A stretch of 64,000 bases of DNA from Pseudacidovorax sp. RU35E. Lineage in GTDB: Bacteria > Pseudomonadota > Gammaproteobacteria > Burkholderiales > Burkholderiaceae_C. Under the pieces are notes generated by a model. The model saw only the letters and a list, made by a program, of their open reading frames with translations. It ran no database searches and was not told the origin of the DNA. This document shows positions 1-7,670 of the stretch, piece by piece. Positions within the stretch are counted from its first letter, which is position 1, and every line of letters starts with the position of its first letter. Made by a program: the position numbers and the translations under genes. The DNA lies in contig NZ_FTMY01000008.1 of assembly GCF_900156165.1 (NCBI RefSeq), positions 1 through 64,000 of the forward strand, given 5' to 3'.

Positions 1-95
1 AAGGGCGCGTGGGCACCGCTGAGGTTCATCAGCATGCCGTCGCGGCCGGCGACGGGGATGACTTCGATGTCGGTGATGGTGGGCGTGTGGCTCAT
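1..95 (-). CDS. gudD: Glucarate dehydratase, N-terminal fragment (cut by window edge)
   Basis: Only the first 31 codons are inside the window. They read through an IEVIPVAGRDGMLMNLSGAH stretch, which is the characteristic N-terminus of glucarate dehydratase in the enolase superfamily. The enzyme dehydrates D-glucarate to 5-dehydro-4-deoxy-D-glucarate in the cytoplasm. The ATG lies 5 bp beyond the kdgD stop, so the gene should be the third member of a bug-kdgD-gudD operon, and KdgD uses its product. The catalytic residues lie outside the window, so activity cannot be judged. The related galactarate dehydratase of the same superfamily is less likely, given the close N-terminal match. Confidence 0.85.
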   Translation of the reverse strand, partial: MSHTPTITDIEVIPVAGRDGMLMNLSGAHAP

Positions 96-100
96 GGCGC

Positions 101-1012
101 TTACTGCGGGCCCAGCTTGGCGATCAGCGCCTCGAGCGCGGCGTACTCGTCGGCCTTGAGGTCGGTGAGCGGCGCGCGCACCGGGCCGGCGCCGTGGCCG
201 ACGATCTTGGCGCCGGCCTTGACGATGCTGACCGCATAGCCCTGGCCCTTGTTGCGGATGGCCAGGTAGGGCATGAAGAAGTCCTTCAGCAGGCGGTGCT
301 GCGTGGCCATGTCGTCGTCCCGCACGGCTTCGTAGAACTGCATCGCCGTCTTCGGGATGAAGTTGAAGACGGCCGACGAGTACACCGGCGTGCCCAGTGC
401 CTTGTAGGCGGCGGCATAGACCTCGGCCGTGGGCAGGCCCCCGAGGTAGGCGAAGCGGTCGCCCATGGTCAGGAAGATGGAGCTCATCAGCTCGATGTCG
501 CCGATGCCGTCCTTGAAGCCGATCAGGTTGGGGTTGCGCTCGGCCAGCTTGGCCAGCGTCTCGGGCATCAGCTTGGCCTGGCCGCGGTTGTAGACGATGA
601 CGCCGAACTTGACGCTCTTGCACACGGCCTCGACATGGGCAGCCAGGCCTTCCTGGCCGGCTTCGGTCAGGTAGTGCGGCAGCAACAGGATGCCGTGGGC
701 GCCGGCACGCTCCGCTGCCTGGGCGCACTGGATGGCGAAGCGCGTGGGGCCGCCGGCGCCGGCAATGATCGGCACCTTGCCGCGGCAGGTGTCGACGGCG
801 GTCTTGATGATCTCGGGGTATTCGTCGGCGGTGAGCGAGAAGAACTCGCCCGTGCCGCCCGCAGCGAACAGCGCGCTGGCACCGTAGGGGGCGAGCCATT
901 CGAGGCGGCGGGTGTAGCCCTTCTTGTCGAAGTTGCCCTCGGCGTCGAAGTCCGTCAGCGGGAAGGACAGCAGGCCGGAGCCCATGATGGACTTGAGATC
1001 TTGCGGGTTCAT
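101..1012 (-). CDS. kdgD: 5-dehydro-4-deoxyglucarate dehydratase
   Basis: A 303-residue DapA/NAL-family TIM barrel of normal length. The enzyme dehydrates and decarboxylates 5-dehydro-4-deoxy-D-glucarate to 2-oxoglutarate semialdehyde, the step after GudD/GarD. Visible motifs are GGTGEFFSL (about residues 52-60), the tyrosine of VYNR (Tyr141) and the Schiff-base lysine in GFKDGIGD (Lys167). The ATG start gives [13 protein letters not shown], the usual N-terminus of this family. The gene lies 56 bp after the Bug receptor and 5 bp before gudD. The next enzyme, 2-oxoglutarate semialdehyde dehydrogenase, is not in the window. Assignment to KdgD rather than another DapA paralogue rests on the N-terminal signature and the aldarate context. 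Confidence 0.93.
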   Translation of the reverse strand: MNPQDLKSIMGSGLLSFPLTDFDAEGNFDKKGYTRRLEWLAPYGASALFAAGGTGEFFSLTADEYPEIIKTAVDTCRGKVPIIAGAGGPTRFAIQCAQAAERAGAHGILLLPHYLTEAGQEGLAAHVEAVCKSVKFGVIVYNRGQAKLMPETLAKLAERNPNLIGFKDGIGDIELMSSIFLTMGDRFAYLGGLPTAEVYAAAYKALGTPVYSSAVFNFIPKTAMQFYEAVRDDDMATQHRLLKDFFMPYLAIRNKGQGYAVSIVKAGAKIVGHGAGPVRAPLTDLKADEYAALEALIAKLGPQ

Positions 1013-1068
1013 GTGCGGGTTTCCTGGGAGCGTGTGTTGAAAGAAAGAGAAGAAGAAGCGAGGGGAAG

Positions 1069-2043
1069 TCAGTCGAGCTTGATGCCGGCCTGCCGCACCA
1101 CGGCGGCCCAGCGGGCGCGTTCCTTGTCGAAGAACTGCTCTTCCTGGGCGCCGGTCATGGTCACGACCTCGGCGCCCTGCCCGGCCAGGCGCGAGCGCAC
1201 CTCGGCCGAGCGGATGGCGGCGATGAATTCGCGGTTGAGCCGCTGCACGATGGCATCGGGCGTGCCGCGCGGTGCCTTGACGCCCTGCCAGGTGCCGGAC
1301 TCGAAGCCGGGCACGCCCTGCTCGGCGATGGTGGGCACGTCGCCCACCAGCGGCATGCGCGTGGGCTTGGAAACGCCCAGCAGCTTGAGCTTGCCGCTCT
1401 GAACATGCGGCAGGGTGGCAAGCATGCCGTTCATCAGCACCTGGGTCTGGCCACCGACCGTGTCCTGGATGGCCTGCACGCCGCCCTTGTAGGGCACATA
1501 GGTCCAGCGGGCGCCGCTGGCGCGCTCCAGCGCCACGCCGGCCAGGTGCGGCGCGCTGCCGGTGGCGGTGACGGCGAAGTTGAGGTCGCTGGTCTTGGAC
1601 AGCGCCACCAGTTCCTGCAGCGTGTTGGCCTTGACCGACGGGTGCACCACGAGCAGGTGCGGCGAGTAGGCCAGCATGGTCACGCCACGCAGGTCCTTGG
1701 ACGGGTCGAAGGGCAGCTTGGTGTAGACGGAGGGGCTGATGGCCAGCGCGCCCACGTCGCACAGCAGCACCGTGTAACCGTCCGGCGCGGCCTTGGCGAC
1801 CATGTCCGCACCGAGGTTGCCGTTGGCGCCGGGCTTGTTGTCCACGATCACGCTCTGGCCCAGCGCCTGCGACAGCGGCTGGCTGATGGACCGCGCAATG
1901 ATGTCGGAGGAGCCACCCGGCGGATAGGGCACGACGATGCGGATCGGCTTGGCGGGCCACGCGTCGGCGGCGCGCACGGCGCCCGAGGCCACGAGCGCGG
2001 CACCGGCGGCGCTGCTGACGAACTGGCGGCGGTTGAGGGTCAT
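1069..2043 (-). CDS. Bug-family tripartite tricarboxylate transporter receptor
   Basis: A 324-residue periplasmic solute receptor of the Bug (TctC) family. The N-terminus carries a twin-arginine-like signal (MTLNRRQF, then a hydrophobic stretch, cleavage near AADA). The mature protein starts with [20 protein letters not shown], the ligand-loop signature of Bug proteins, and has the YVPYKGG motif in mid-sequence. It is first in an operon with kdgD and gudD, which suggests glucarate or another aldarate as ligand; that is inference. No TctA/TctB membrane partners are in the window, which is common for Bug receptors in Burkholderiales. A possible GntR operator lies about 65-80 bp upstream. Confidence 0.9.
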   Translation of the reverse strand: MTLNRRQFVSSAAGAALVASGAVRAADAWPAKPIRIVVPYPPGGSSDIIARSISQPLSQALGQSVIVDNKPGANGNLGADMVAKAAPDGYTVLLCDVGALAISPSVYTKLPFDPSKDLRGVTMLAYSPHLLVVHPSVKANTLQELVALSKTSDLNFAVTATGSAPHLAGVALERASGARWTYVPYKGGVQAIQDTVGGQTQVLMNGMLATLPHVQSGKLKLLGVSKPTRMPLVGDVPTIAEQGVPGFESGTWQGVKAPRGTPDAIVQRLNREFIAAIRSAEVRSRLAGQGAEVVTMTGAQEEQFFDKERARWAAVVRQAGIKLD

Positions 2044-2105
2044 GTCTTGTCTCCGTTGGGCTGGGAAAGCAGCGCGGCCATGGATGAGTTGTTCTGGGCC
2101 GCCTT

Positions 2106-2125
2106 GTTGTCAGTCATCGTACAAC
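2106..2125. promoter_or_regulatory. Candidate GntR/FadR operator upstream of bug-kdgD-gudD
   Basis: GTTGT and ACAAC arms flank a 10-nt spacer. The reverse strand of the right half reads GTTGTACGA, identical to nine bases at the stronger palindrome in front of the adjacent FadR-type regulator (2992-3000). The site is about 65-80 bp upstream of the Bug receptor start, a natural place for repression. It fits only part of the TTGT-N3-ACAA symmetry, so it is a weak candidate on its own. Confidence 0.4.
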
Positions 2126-2165
2126 CAGGCAGGCGAGTACAAGTGGCAATGACCCCACGTCGGAC

Positions 2166-2966
2166 TCAGGTTGCCGGCGTCGCCGACTGGCGCTCGGCGG
2201 CTTCTTCGCGCGCGCGGCGCAGGCGCTCGCGGCTGTTCGTCAGGTGGATGCGCATGGCAGCACGCGCCGCATCCGCATCGCCGCGCGCGATGGCGGAGAA
2301 GATCTCCTCATGCTCGCGGTTGACGCGCTCCAGGTACGCCCCGCGGTGCGCCTGGTTGCGGATGGCGCTGACGCGCGTGCGCGGGATGATGTTGGTGCCC
2401 AGGTGGCCCAGGATCTCGGCGAAGTACGGATTGCCGGTGGCCTGCGCGATGGCGAGGTGGAAGCGGAAGTCGGGCGAGATGGAATCGCCCGCGTCGCCAG
2501 CGTCCTGCGCGAAGGCATCCAGCGCCTCGCGCATCGCCTGCAGATGCGCTGCAGAGTGGCGTTGCGCGGCCAGGCCGGCAGATTCGGTCTCCAGGCTGAT
2601 GCGGAGTTCCAGCACCGCCATCACGTCGACCGCGGTCGGGATCTCGGACGCATCCAGGCTGAACATGCCGGCCGCCCGCGGCTGCAGCACGAAGGTGCCG
2701 ATGCCGTGGCGCGTCTCGACCAGCCCGGCCGCCTGCAGTCGCGACAGCGCCTCGCGCACCACGGTGCGGCTCACGCCGTAGGTCTGCATGATGGCCGACT
2801 CGGTGGGCAGCTTGTCGCCTGGTCGCAGATGGCCGGCGCGGATGCGCTCGCCCAGGTCGTCCACCAGACCGTGGGCCAGACCCCGCGCGCGGCGCTGCGG
2901 CAGGACCCGGACCGGCTCCGTCTCGGAGGCGGGCACGGGCGTGGCAGAGGCAGGCGAACGGGGCAT
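2166..2966 (-). CDS. GntR-family (FadR subfamily) transcriptional regulator
   Basis: A 266-residue regulator with an N-terminal winged helix (LRPGDKLPTESAIMQTYGVS followed by RTVVREALSRLQAAGL) and a C-terminal FCD ligand domain, recognisable from DFRFHLAIAQATGNPYF and the EHEEIFSAI helix with metal-ligand-type histidines. FadR-subfamily proteins with FCD domains commonly sense sugar acids or other carboxylates. It lies directly upstream of bug-kdgD-gudD on the same strand, so control of aldarate use is the best guess. An alternative ATG at 2978 would add four residues; neither start has a clear ribosome site. The palindrome TTGTACGACAA just upstream suggests autorepression. Confidence 0.88.
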   Translation of the reverse strand: MPRSPASATPVPASETEPVRVLPQRRARGLAHGLVDDLGERIRAGHLRPGDKLPTESAIMQTYGVSRTVVREALSRLQAAGLVETRHGIGTFVLQPRAAGMFSLDASEIPTAVDVMAVLELRISLETESAGLAAQRHSAAHLQAMREALDAFAQDAGDAGDSISPDFRFHLAIAQATGNPYFAEILGHLGTNIIPRTRVSAIRNQAHRGAYLERVNREHEEIFSAIARGDADAARAAMRIHLTNSRERLRRAREEAAERQSATPAT

Positions 2967-2992
2967 GAAAGCCATCATAAGACGGCGGCCAG

Positions 2993-3003
2993 TTGTACGA
3001 CAA
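2993..3003. promoter_or_regulatory. FadR-type palindromic operator
   Basis: TTGTACGACAA is a perfect TTGT-N3-ACAA palindrome, the form expected for FadR-subfamily GntR regulators (core GT-N3-AC). It is 15-27 bp upstream of the two possible starts of the GntR gene, and in the gap shared with the divergent LacI gene, so it could control both. Confidence 0.55.
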
Positions 3004-3112
3004 CCGAGCACCCGATTGCCTTTCCGCCGAGGTGCGCACACGCCGCCACCGCAAGCCGCGAAGTTTGTGGCATGGTCGCGCTCCCGCCCCGCCCTCTCTG
3101 CCCTGCCCGCCC

Positions 3113-4141
3113 ATGAGTTCCCCGCGCAAGCGCGCTGCCACCATCCGCGACGTCGCCCAGGCGGCGAAGGTCTCGACCGCCACCGTCTCGAAGTTCGTCA
3201 ATGGCGGCCAGCGCTTCACGGCCGAGGTCGAAGCCCGCATCACCCAGGCAGTGAGCGCGCTGGGCTATTCGCTCAATCCCATGGCACGGGGCATGATCAC
3301 CGGCCGCACGGGCAACGTGGGCGTGGTGATCCTGGACATCCGCAACCCCTACTTCACCAGCCTGGTCAGCGGCGCCGCCCGGGTGGCGGCCGCGGCGGGG
3401 CTCAACCTCATCATTGCCGATGCAGCCGAGAGCACCTCGCCCGAACTCGGCGTGCTCCAGTCGCTGGTGCGGCGGGTGGACGGACTGGTGGTGAGCGCGC
3501 GCCTGCCCGCCACCGCCATCCAGGGCGTGCTGGACAGCGGCACGCCCGTGGTCTTCTTCGGCCGTCCCTCGCCCTTCCCGCAACATGCCAGCGTGGGCTG
3601 CGACAGCCACCAGGCCGGACTGCTGCTGGGCCGCCACCTGCGCGACCTGGGCCATCGCCGCATCACCTACCTGGGCTTTTCCGGCGCACGCTGGAGCGCC
3701 GATCGCGAGCGCGGCCTGCGCGAGGCCTTCCAGGGCGTGAAGGCGAGCGTGCGCACCGTGGACGCGTCGGCGCCCTCGACCGAGGAAGGCGAACGTCTCG
3801 CCTCCAGCCTGCTGCTGTCGCCCGAGCGCGGCGACGCCATCGTGGCCTACAACGACCTGCTGGCCATGGGCCTGCTGCTGGAAGCCAAATCGCTGGGCAT
3901 CGCCGTGCCGGACGAGGTCTCCGTGGCCGCCTTCGACAACATCGCCTACGGCCGTCTGGTGAGCCCCGCGCTGACCAGTGTGGACATGATGGGCGAAGCC
4001 ACGGGCGAGCTGGCCATGCGCCGGCTGATCGGCGCCATCCACGGCGAAGATGTGGCTTCGCAGGAAAACGTTATACCGCCGCGGGTCGTGCCCCGGAATT
4101 CCACGCGCAGCCTCGTCAAGGGTAAGCACCTAGCGCGCTGA
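3113..4141 (+). CDS. LacI-family transcriptional regulator (uronate/aldarate region)
   Basis: A 342-residue LacI/PurR-type repressor. The N-terminal helix-turn-helix reads TIRDVAQAAKVSTATVSKFV with a hinge-like segment near residue 50. The periplasmic-binding-protein-like effector domain follows, with GVVILDIRNPYFTSLVSGA at its start and VAAFDNIAYGRLVSPALTSV near the end, both typical. It is divergent from the GntR gene and 136 bp upstream of udh on the same strand. A near-perfect LacI-type palindrome lies in that gap (4209-4224), so it probably represses the udh-lactonase-TRAP operon in response to a uronate or aldarate. The ATG was chosen because the regulator homology begins there. Confidence 0.9.
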   Translation: MSSPRKRAATIRDVAQAAKVSTATVSKFVNGGQRFTAEVEARITQAVSALGYSLNPMARGMITGRTGNVGVVILDIRNPYFTSLVSGAARVAAAAGLNLIIADAAESTSPELGVLQSLVRRVDGLVVSARLPATAIQGVLDSGTPVVFFGRPSPFPQHASVGCDSHQAGLLLGRHLRDLGHRRITYLGFSGARWSADRERGLREAFQGVKASVRTVDASAPSTEEGERLASSLLLSPERGDAIVAYNDLLAMGLLLEAKSLGIAVPDEVSVAAFDNIAYGRLVSPALTSVDMMGEATGELAMRRLIGAIHGEDVASQENVIPPRVVPRNSTRSLVKGKHLAR

Positions 4142-4208
4142 ACTTGACGCCGCTGAAGGTGGTACGCACCATCGCGTCCTGCCCTTCGCGGCTTTTTTCA
4201 GGTCACGA

Positions 4209-4224
4209 AGTTAAACGTTTACCT
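4209..4224. promoter_or_regulatory. LacI-type operator in front of udh
   Basis: AGTTAAACGTTTACCT contains the perfect 10-bp palindrome TAAACGTTTA with the central CG typical of LacI-family operators, and further matching outer bases. It ends 53 bp before the udh ATG and follows the lacI-type gene. A weaker AAACGTT-containing sequence (4062-4077) lies exactly 147 bp upstream, inside the regulator gene, and could be an auxiliary site. Confidence 0.65.
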
Positions 4225-4277
4225 TGCCTCGCGGCCCCGTCGGCTGCACGCTTGCGATCACAGATCCCGCCTTGCCC

Positions 4278-5102
4278 ATGACCGCCATTTCTTCCTCCAG
4301 CCCGCGCCTGCATCGGCTGCTGCTCACCGGCGCGGCCGGCGGCCTCGGCCAGGTGATGCGGGAGCGGCTCGTTCCCTTCGCCGAGCGGCTGCGCGTCTCC
4401 GACATCACGGCCCTGGGCGAGGCCCGCGGCCCCCACGAGGAGGTCACGCCCTGCGACCTGGCCGACAAGGCCGCGGTGCATGAACTGCTGGCCGGCTGCG
4501 ACGCCGTGGTCCACCTGGGCGGCATCTCGGTGGAGCGGCCCTTCGAGCAGATCCTCGAGGCCAACATCAAGGGCATCTACAACGTCTACGAGGCCGCGCG
4601 CCGCCAGGGCGTGGGCCGCATCGTCTTCGCCAGCTCCAACCATGTGATCGGCTTCTACAAGCAGACCGAGCACATCGACGCCACGGCGATGCGTCGGCCC
4701 GACGGCTACTACGGCCTGTCCAAGTCCTTCGGCGAGGACATGGCCCAGTTCTACTGGGATAGGTACGGCATCCAGACGGTGAGCATCCGCATCGGCTCTT
4801 CCTTCCCGGCGCCCGCCAACCGCCGCATGATGAGCACCTGGCTCAGCTACGATGACCTGACGCGGCTGGTGGAGCGGTCGCTGTTCACGCCGGATGTGGG
4901 CCACACCGTGGTCTTCGGCGCCTCGGCCAACCGCGAGGTGTGGTGGGACAACCGCGCCGCGGCCCACCTCGGCTGGGTGCCGCAGGACGATTCCGAGGTC
5001 TTCCGCGCGCAGGTCGAGACCCAGCCGCCGGTGGCCGCCGACGACCCGAACGCCATCTACCAGGGCGGCGCCTTCACCGCCCAGGGCCCCTTCGGAGACT
5101 GA
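4278..5102 (+). CDS. udh: Uronate dehydrogenase
   Basis: A 274-residue short-chain dehydrogenase/epimerase. It oxidises D-glucuronate or D-galacturonate with NAD to the aldarolactone, the entry step of the oxidative uronate pathway. The N-terminal Rossmann motif is LLLTGAAGGLG (residues 14-24). FASSNHVIGFY supplies the catalytic Ser region, and YYGLSKSFGED holds the Tyr-x3-Lys pair. IRIGSSFP, TWLSYDD and VWWDNRAAAHLG are specific to uronate dehydrogenases. The ATG at 4278 was chosen because an upstream extension has no family homology and would start in the operator. The lactonase gene begins 4 bp after the stop, as expected for consecutive steps. Confidence 0.94.
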   Translation: MTAISSSSPRLHRLLLTGAAGGLGQVMRERLVPFAERLRVSDITALGEARGPHEEVTPCDLADKAAVHELLAGCDAVVHLGGISVERPFEQILEANIKGIYNVYEAARRQGVGRIVFASSNHVIGFYKQTEHIDATAMRRPDGYYGLSKSFGEDMAQFYWDRYGIQTVSIRIGSSFPAPANRRMMSTWLSYDDLTRLVERSLFTPDVGHTVVFGASANREVWWDNRAAAHLGWVPQDDSEVFRAQVETQPPVAADDPNAIYQGGAFTAQGPFGD

Positions 5103-5106
5103 GACC

Positions 5107-5997
5107 GTGCAGGCATCCCGAGCCGAACTCGTCGTCGACGCGCGCCATGGCACCGGCGAGAGCCCGGTGTGGCAGGCGGGCGAGCAGGCGCTCTACTGGG
5201 TGGACATCCCCGGCCGCACGCTCAACCGATGGACGGCGGCCGAGGGCCACCGGCAGTGGGCCACGCCGCAGATGCCCGCCTGCATCGCCGCCATCGCGGA
5301 CCGGCCCGGCCAGTGGCTGGCCGGCATGGAGGACGGCGTGCACACGCTCACCCTCGGCACTGATGGCCAGGCGCAGCTCACGGCCCTGGCACCGGTGCAG
5401 CATGCCCGCACCGGCATGCGCTTCAACGACGGCCGCTGCGACCGCCAGGGCCGCTTCTGGGCCGGCACCATGCTGATGGACATGGGCGCCGCCGCCCGGG
5501 TCGGCGTGCTCTACCGGCTGGACGGCGCCACGCTGCAGCCCGTGCTGGACGACCTCATCACGCCCAACGGCCTGGCCTTCAGCCCCGACGGCCGCACGAT
5601 GTACCTGTCGGATTCGCATCCTGAGGTGCAGGCCATCTGGGCCTTCGACTACGACCCCGACACGGGCACGCCGTCCAGACGCAGACTCTTCGTCGACATG
5701 ACGCCGCTGCCCGGTCGGCCCGACGGCGCGGCCATCGACGTCGACGGCGGCTACTGGATCTGCGGCAACGATGCCGGCCTGGTGCACCGCTTCACGCCGG
5801 ACGGCCGGCTGGACCGCTCGCTCGAAGTGCCCGTCAAGAAGCCCGCCATGTGCGCCTTCGGCGGACCCGCGCTCGACACCCTCTTCGTCACCTCGATCCG
5901 GCCGGCTGGCGACCTGTCGGATCAACCCCTGGCCGGCGGCGTGTTCGCGCTACGGCCCGGCACGCAAGGCCTGCCCGAGCCGGCCTGGCGACCCTGA
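5107..5997 (+). CDS. SMP-30/gluconolactonase-family lactonase
   Basis: A 296-residue six-bladed propeller hydrolase beginning at GTG, 4 bp after udh. Metal ligands of the SMP-30 family are visible: Glu in GTGESPVW near the N-terminus, Asn in RFNDGRCDRQGRFWAGTM, Asn in TPNGLAFSPDGRTMYLSD and Asp in GRPDGAAIDVDGGYW. The family hydrolyses sugar lactones. Next to udh, the likely substrates are the glucaro- or galactaro-lactones released by uronate dehydrogenase, giving the free aldarates for GudD/GarD. The exact lactone is inferred from context. L-arabinono- or gluconolactonase activity is the alternative. Confidence 0.88.
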   Translation: MQASRAELVVDARHGTGESPVWQAGEQALYWVDIPGRTLNRWTAAEGHRQWATPQMPACIAAIADRPGQWLAGMEDGVHTLTLGTDGQAQLTALAPVQHARTGMRFNDGRCDRQGRFWAGTMLMDMGAAARVGVLYRLDGATLQPVLDDLITPNGLAFSPDGRTMYLSDSHPEVQAIWAFDYDPDTGTPSRRRLFVDMTPLPGRPDGAAIDVDGGYWICGNDAGLVHRFTPDGRLDRSLEVPVKKPAMCAFGGPALDTLFVTSIRPAGDLSDQPLAGGVFALRPGTQGLPEPAWRP

Positions 5998-6057
5998 AGC
6001 TTCGAAGAACACACACCGCCACCACCGCCCATCCGGGAACAACGAGAGGAAGACAAC

Positions 6058-7035
6058 ATGACCAAGACCATCCGTTTTAAGACCACCCTGCTCGCCCTGG
6101 CCGCCAGTGCCGCGGCACTGGCGGCGCAGGCCACCGAGTTCCGCTCGGCTGACATCCACCCCGACGACTACCCCACCGTGACGGCGGTGAAGTTCATGGG
6201 CGAGCGGCTCAAGCAGCTGTCGGGCGGCAAGCACAGCATCAAGGTGTTCAATAACAGCGCACTCGGCAGCGAGAAGGACACCATCGAGCAGACCAAGATC
6301 GGCGCGCTGCAGATGGTGCGCGTGAACATCGCGCCCATGAACAACATCTGCCCCGAGACGCAGGTGCCGACCATGCCCTTCCTGTTCCGCTCCACCGACC
6401 ACCTGCACAAGGTGCTGGACGGCCCGATCGGCGAAGACATCCTCAAGAGCTGCGAGAAGCAGGGCTTCATCGGCCTGGCCTTCTACGACAGTGGCGCCCG
6501 TTCGATCTACACCGCCAAGAAGCCGGTGCGCACCCTGGCCGACGTCAAGGGCCTGAAGATCCGCGTGCAGCAGTCCGACCTGTGGGTGTCGCTGGTGGAG
6601 GCCATGGGCGGCAACGCCACGCCGATGCCCTTCGGCGAGGTGTACACGGCCCTCAAGACCGGCCTGGTGGATGCGGCCGAGAACAACTACCCGTCGTACG
6701 AGAGCTCGCGCCACTTCGAGGTGGCCAAGTACTTCAGCAAGACCGAGCATTCGATGGCGCCGGAGATGCTGCTCTTCTCCAAGCGTGCGTGGGACCGCCT
6801 CTCGCCCGAGGAGCAGGGCTGGATCCGCCAGGCCGCCAAGGAGTCGGTGCCCTACATGCGCAAGCAGTGGTCCGAGCGCGAGGCCAAGTCGCTGGCCGCG
6901 GTGAAGGCCGGCGGCGCCGAGATCATCGAGATCGACAAGAAGCCCTTCGAGGCCGCCATGAAGCCCGTCTACGACAAGTTCATCACCGATGCGCGACTGA
7001 AGGACCTGGTCAAGCGGGTGCAGGACACGCAGTAA
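6058..7035 (+). CDS. dctP: TRAP transporter solute-binding subunit (DctP type)
   Basis: A 325-residue periplasmic receptor with a Sec signal peptide (about residues 1-25, hydrophobic [15 protein letters not shown], cleavage before TEFRSA). The DctP fold is shown by [20 protein letters not shown], the [13 protein letters not shown] segment containing the conserved ligand-carboxylate arginine, and the [20 protein letters not shown] region. Placed after udh and a lactonase, a hexuronate ligand such as glucuronate or galacturonate is likely, but this is inferred from neighbours. A GAGGAAG ribosome site precedes the ATG. DctQ and DctM follow, separated from it by strong stem-loops. Confidence 0.92.
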   Translation: MTKTIRFKTTLLALAASAAALAAQATEFRSADIHPDDYPTVTAVKFMGERLKQLSGGKHSIKVFNNSALGSEKDTIEQTKIGALQMVRVNIAPMNNICPETQVPTMPFLFRSTDHLHKVLDGPIGEDILKSCEKQGFIGLAFYDSGARSIYTAKKPVRTLADVKGLKIRVQQSDLWVSLVEAMGGNATPMPFGEVYTALKTGLVDAAENNYPSYESSRHFEVAKYFSKTEHSMAPEMLLFSKRAWDRLSPEEQGWIRQAAKESVPYMRKQWSEREAKSLAAVKAGGAEIIEIDKKPFEAAMKPVYDKFITDARLKDLVKRVQDTQ

Positions 7036-7040
7036 GCCCG

Positions 7041-7087
7041 AGAGGGGGTTCGCCCCCGTCCCGTCCCTCCCCCAGCGGGGGAGGGAC
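7041..7087 (+). other. Tandem stem-loops between dctP and dctQ
   Basis: Two adjacent hairpins lie in the 67-bp gap. The first has GGGGG/CCCCC arms (7044-7056). The second is a perfect 11-bp stem, GTCCCTCCCCC and GGGGGAGGGAC around an AGC loop (7063-7087). No T-run follows, so this is probably an RNA-stabilising or partial-attenuation element that keeps receptor levels above those of the membrane subunits. Confidence 0.6.
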
Positions 7088-7102
7088 AAAGAAAGAAACC
7101 CC

Positions 7103-7591
7103 ATGTATTCCCGCTTCTGCCGCGCCCTCGCGCGCGCCTGCATGGTGCTGGGCATCATCGGCCTCGTCGCAGTGATCTGCGCCGTGAGCTGGCAGGTGTT
7201 CGGCCGCTACATCCTCAACAGCACGCCCACCTGGGCCGAGAGCCTGGCGCTGCTCATGGTGCTCTACGTCACCATGTTCGGCGTGGCCGTGGGGGTGCGC
7301 GACGCCGGCCACATCGGGCTGGAATCGCTGCTCGTGCTGGCACCGCCCCGGCTGCGCCTCAAGCTGGAGATGCTGATCCACGTGCTGGTGGGCCTGTTCG
7401 GCGCCGCGATGGCATGGAACTGCGCCTACCTCGCCGAGTCGGTGTGGGACTACCGCCTGCCTACGCTCTTCATCTCCGAAGGCTGGAAGTACGTGCCGCC
7501 CAGCTTTGCCGGCGTGCTCATCGTGCTGTTCTCCATCGAGCACATCCTCGCGCTGGCCCAGGGCCGCGAACTGGAGCCGTCGTGGACCTGA
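7103..7591 (+). CDS. dctQ: TRAP transporter small permease subunit (DctQ type)
   Basis: A 162-residue inner-membrane protein with four predicted membrane segments, at about residues 10-33, 45-66 (ESLALLMVLYVTMFGVAV), 88-112 and 130-152. ILNSTPTWAESLALLM, with the Trp-Ala-Glu motif, is typical of DctQ. The family supports assembly and activity of the large DctM channel. It lies between dctP and dctM on the same strand, so the three form one TRAP importer driven by a sodium or proton gradient. Confidence 0.9.
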   Translation: MYSRFCRALARACMVLGIIGLVAVICAVSWQVFGRYILNSTPTWAESLALLMVLYVTMFGVAVGVRDAGHIGLESLLVLAPPRLRLKLEMLIHVLVGLFGAAMAWNCAYLAESVWDYRLPTLFISEGWKYVPPSFAGVLIVLFSIEHILALAQGRELEPSWT

Positions 7592-7670
7592 TGCCCATGC
7601 GCTGCTGCCGCTCTCCTTTCGTCATGCGCCCCGCGCAACTTCCTCGTCCCGCTGCGCGCCCGGAGGCCGC

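Noticed and set aside
194-1402. Plus-strand frame opposite kdgD and the Bug receptor gene
   Set aside because: Low-complexity Gly/Val/Glu translation, antisense to two real genes.
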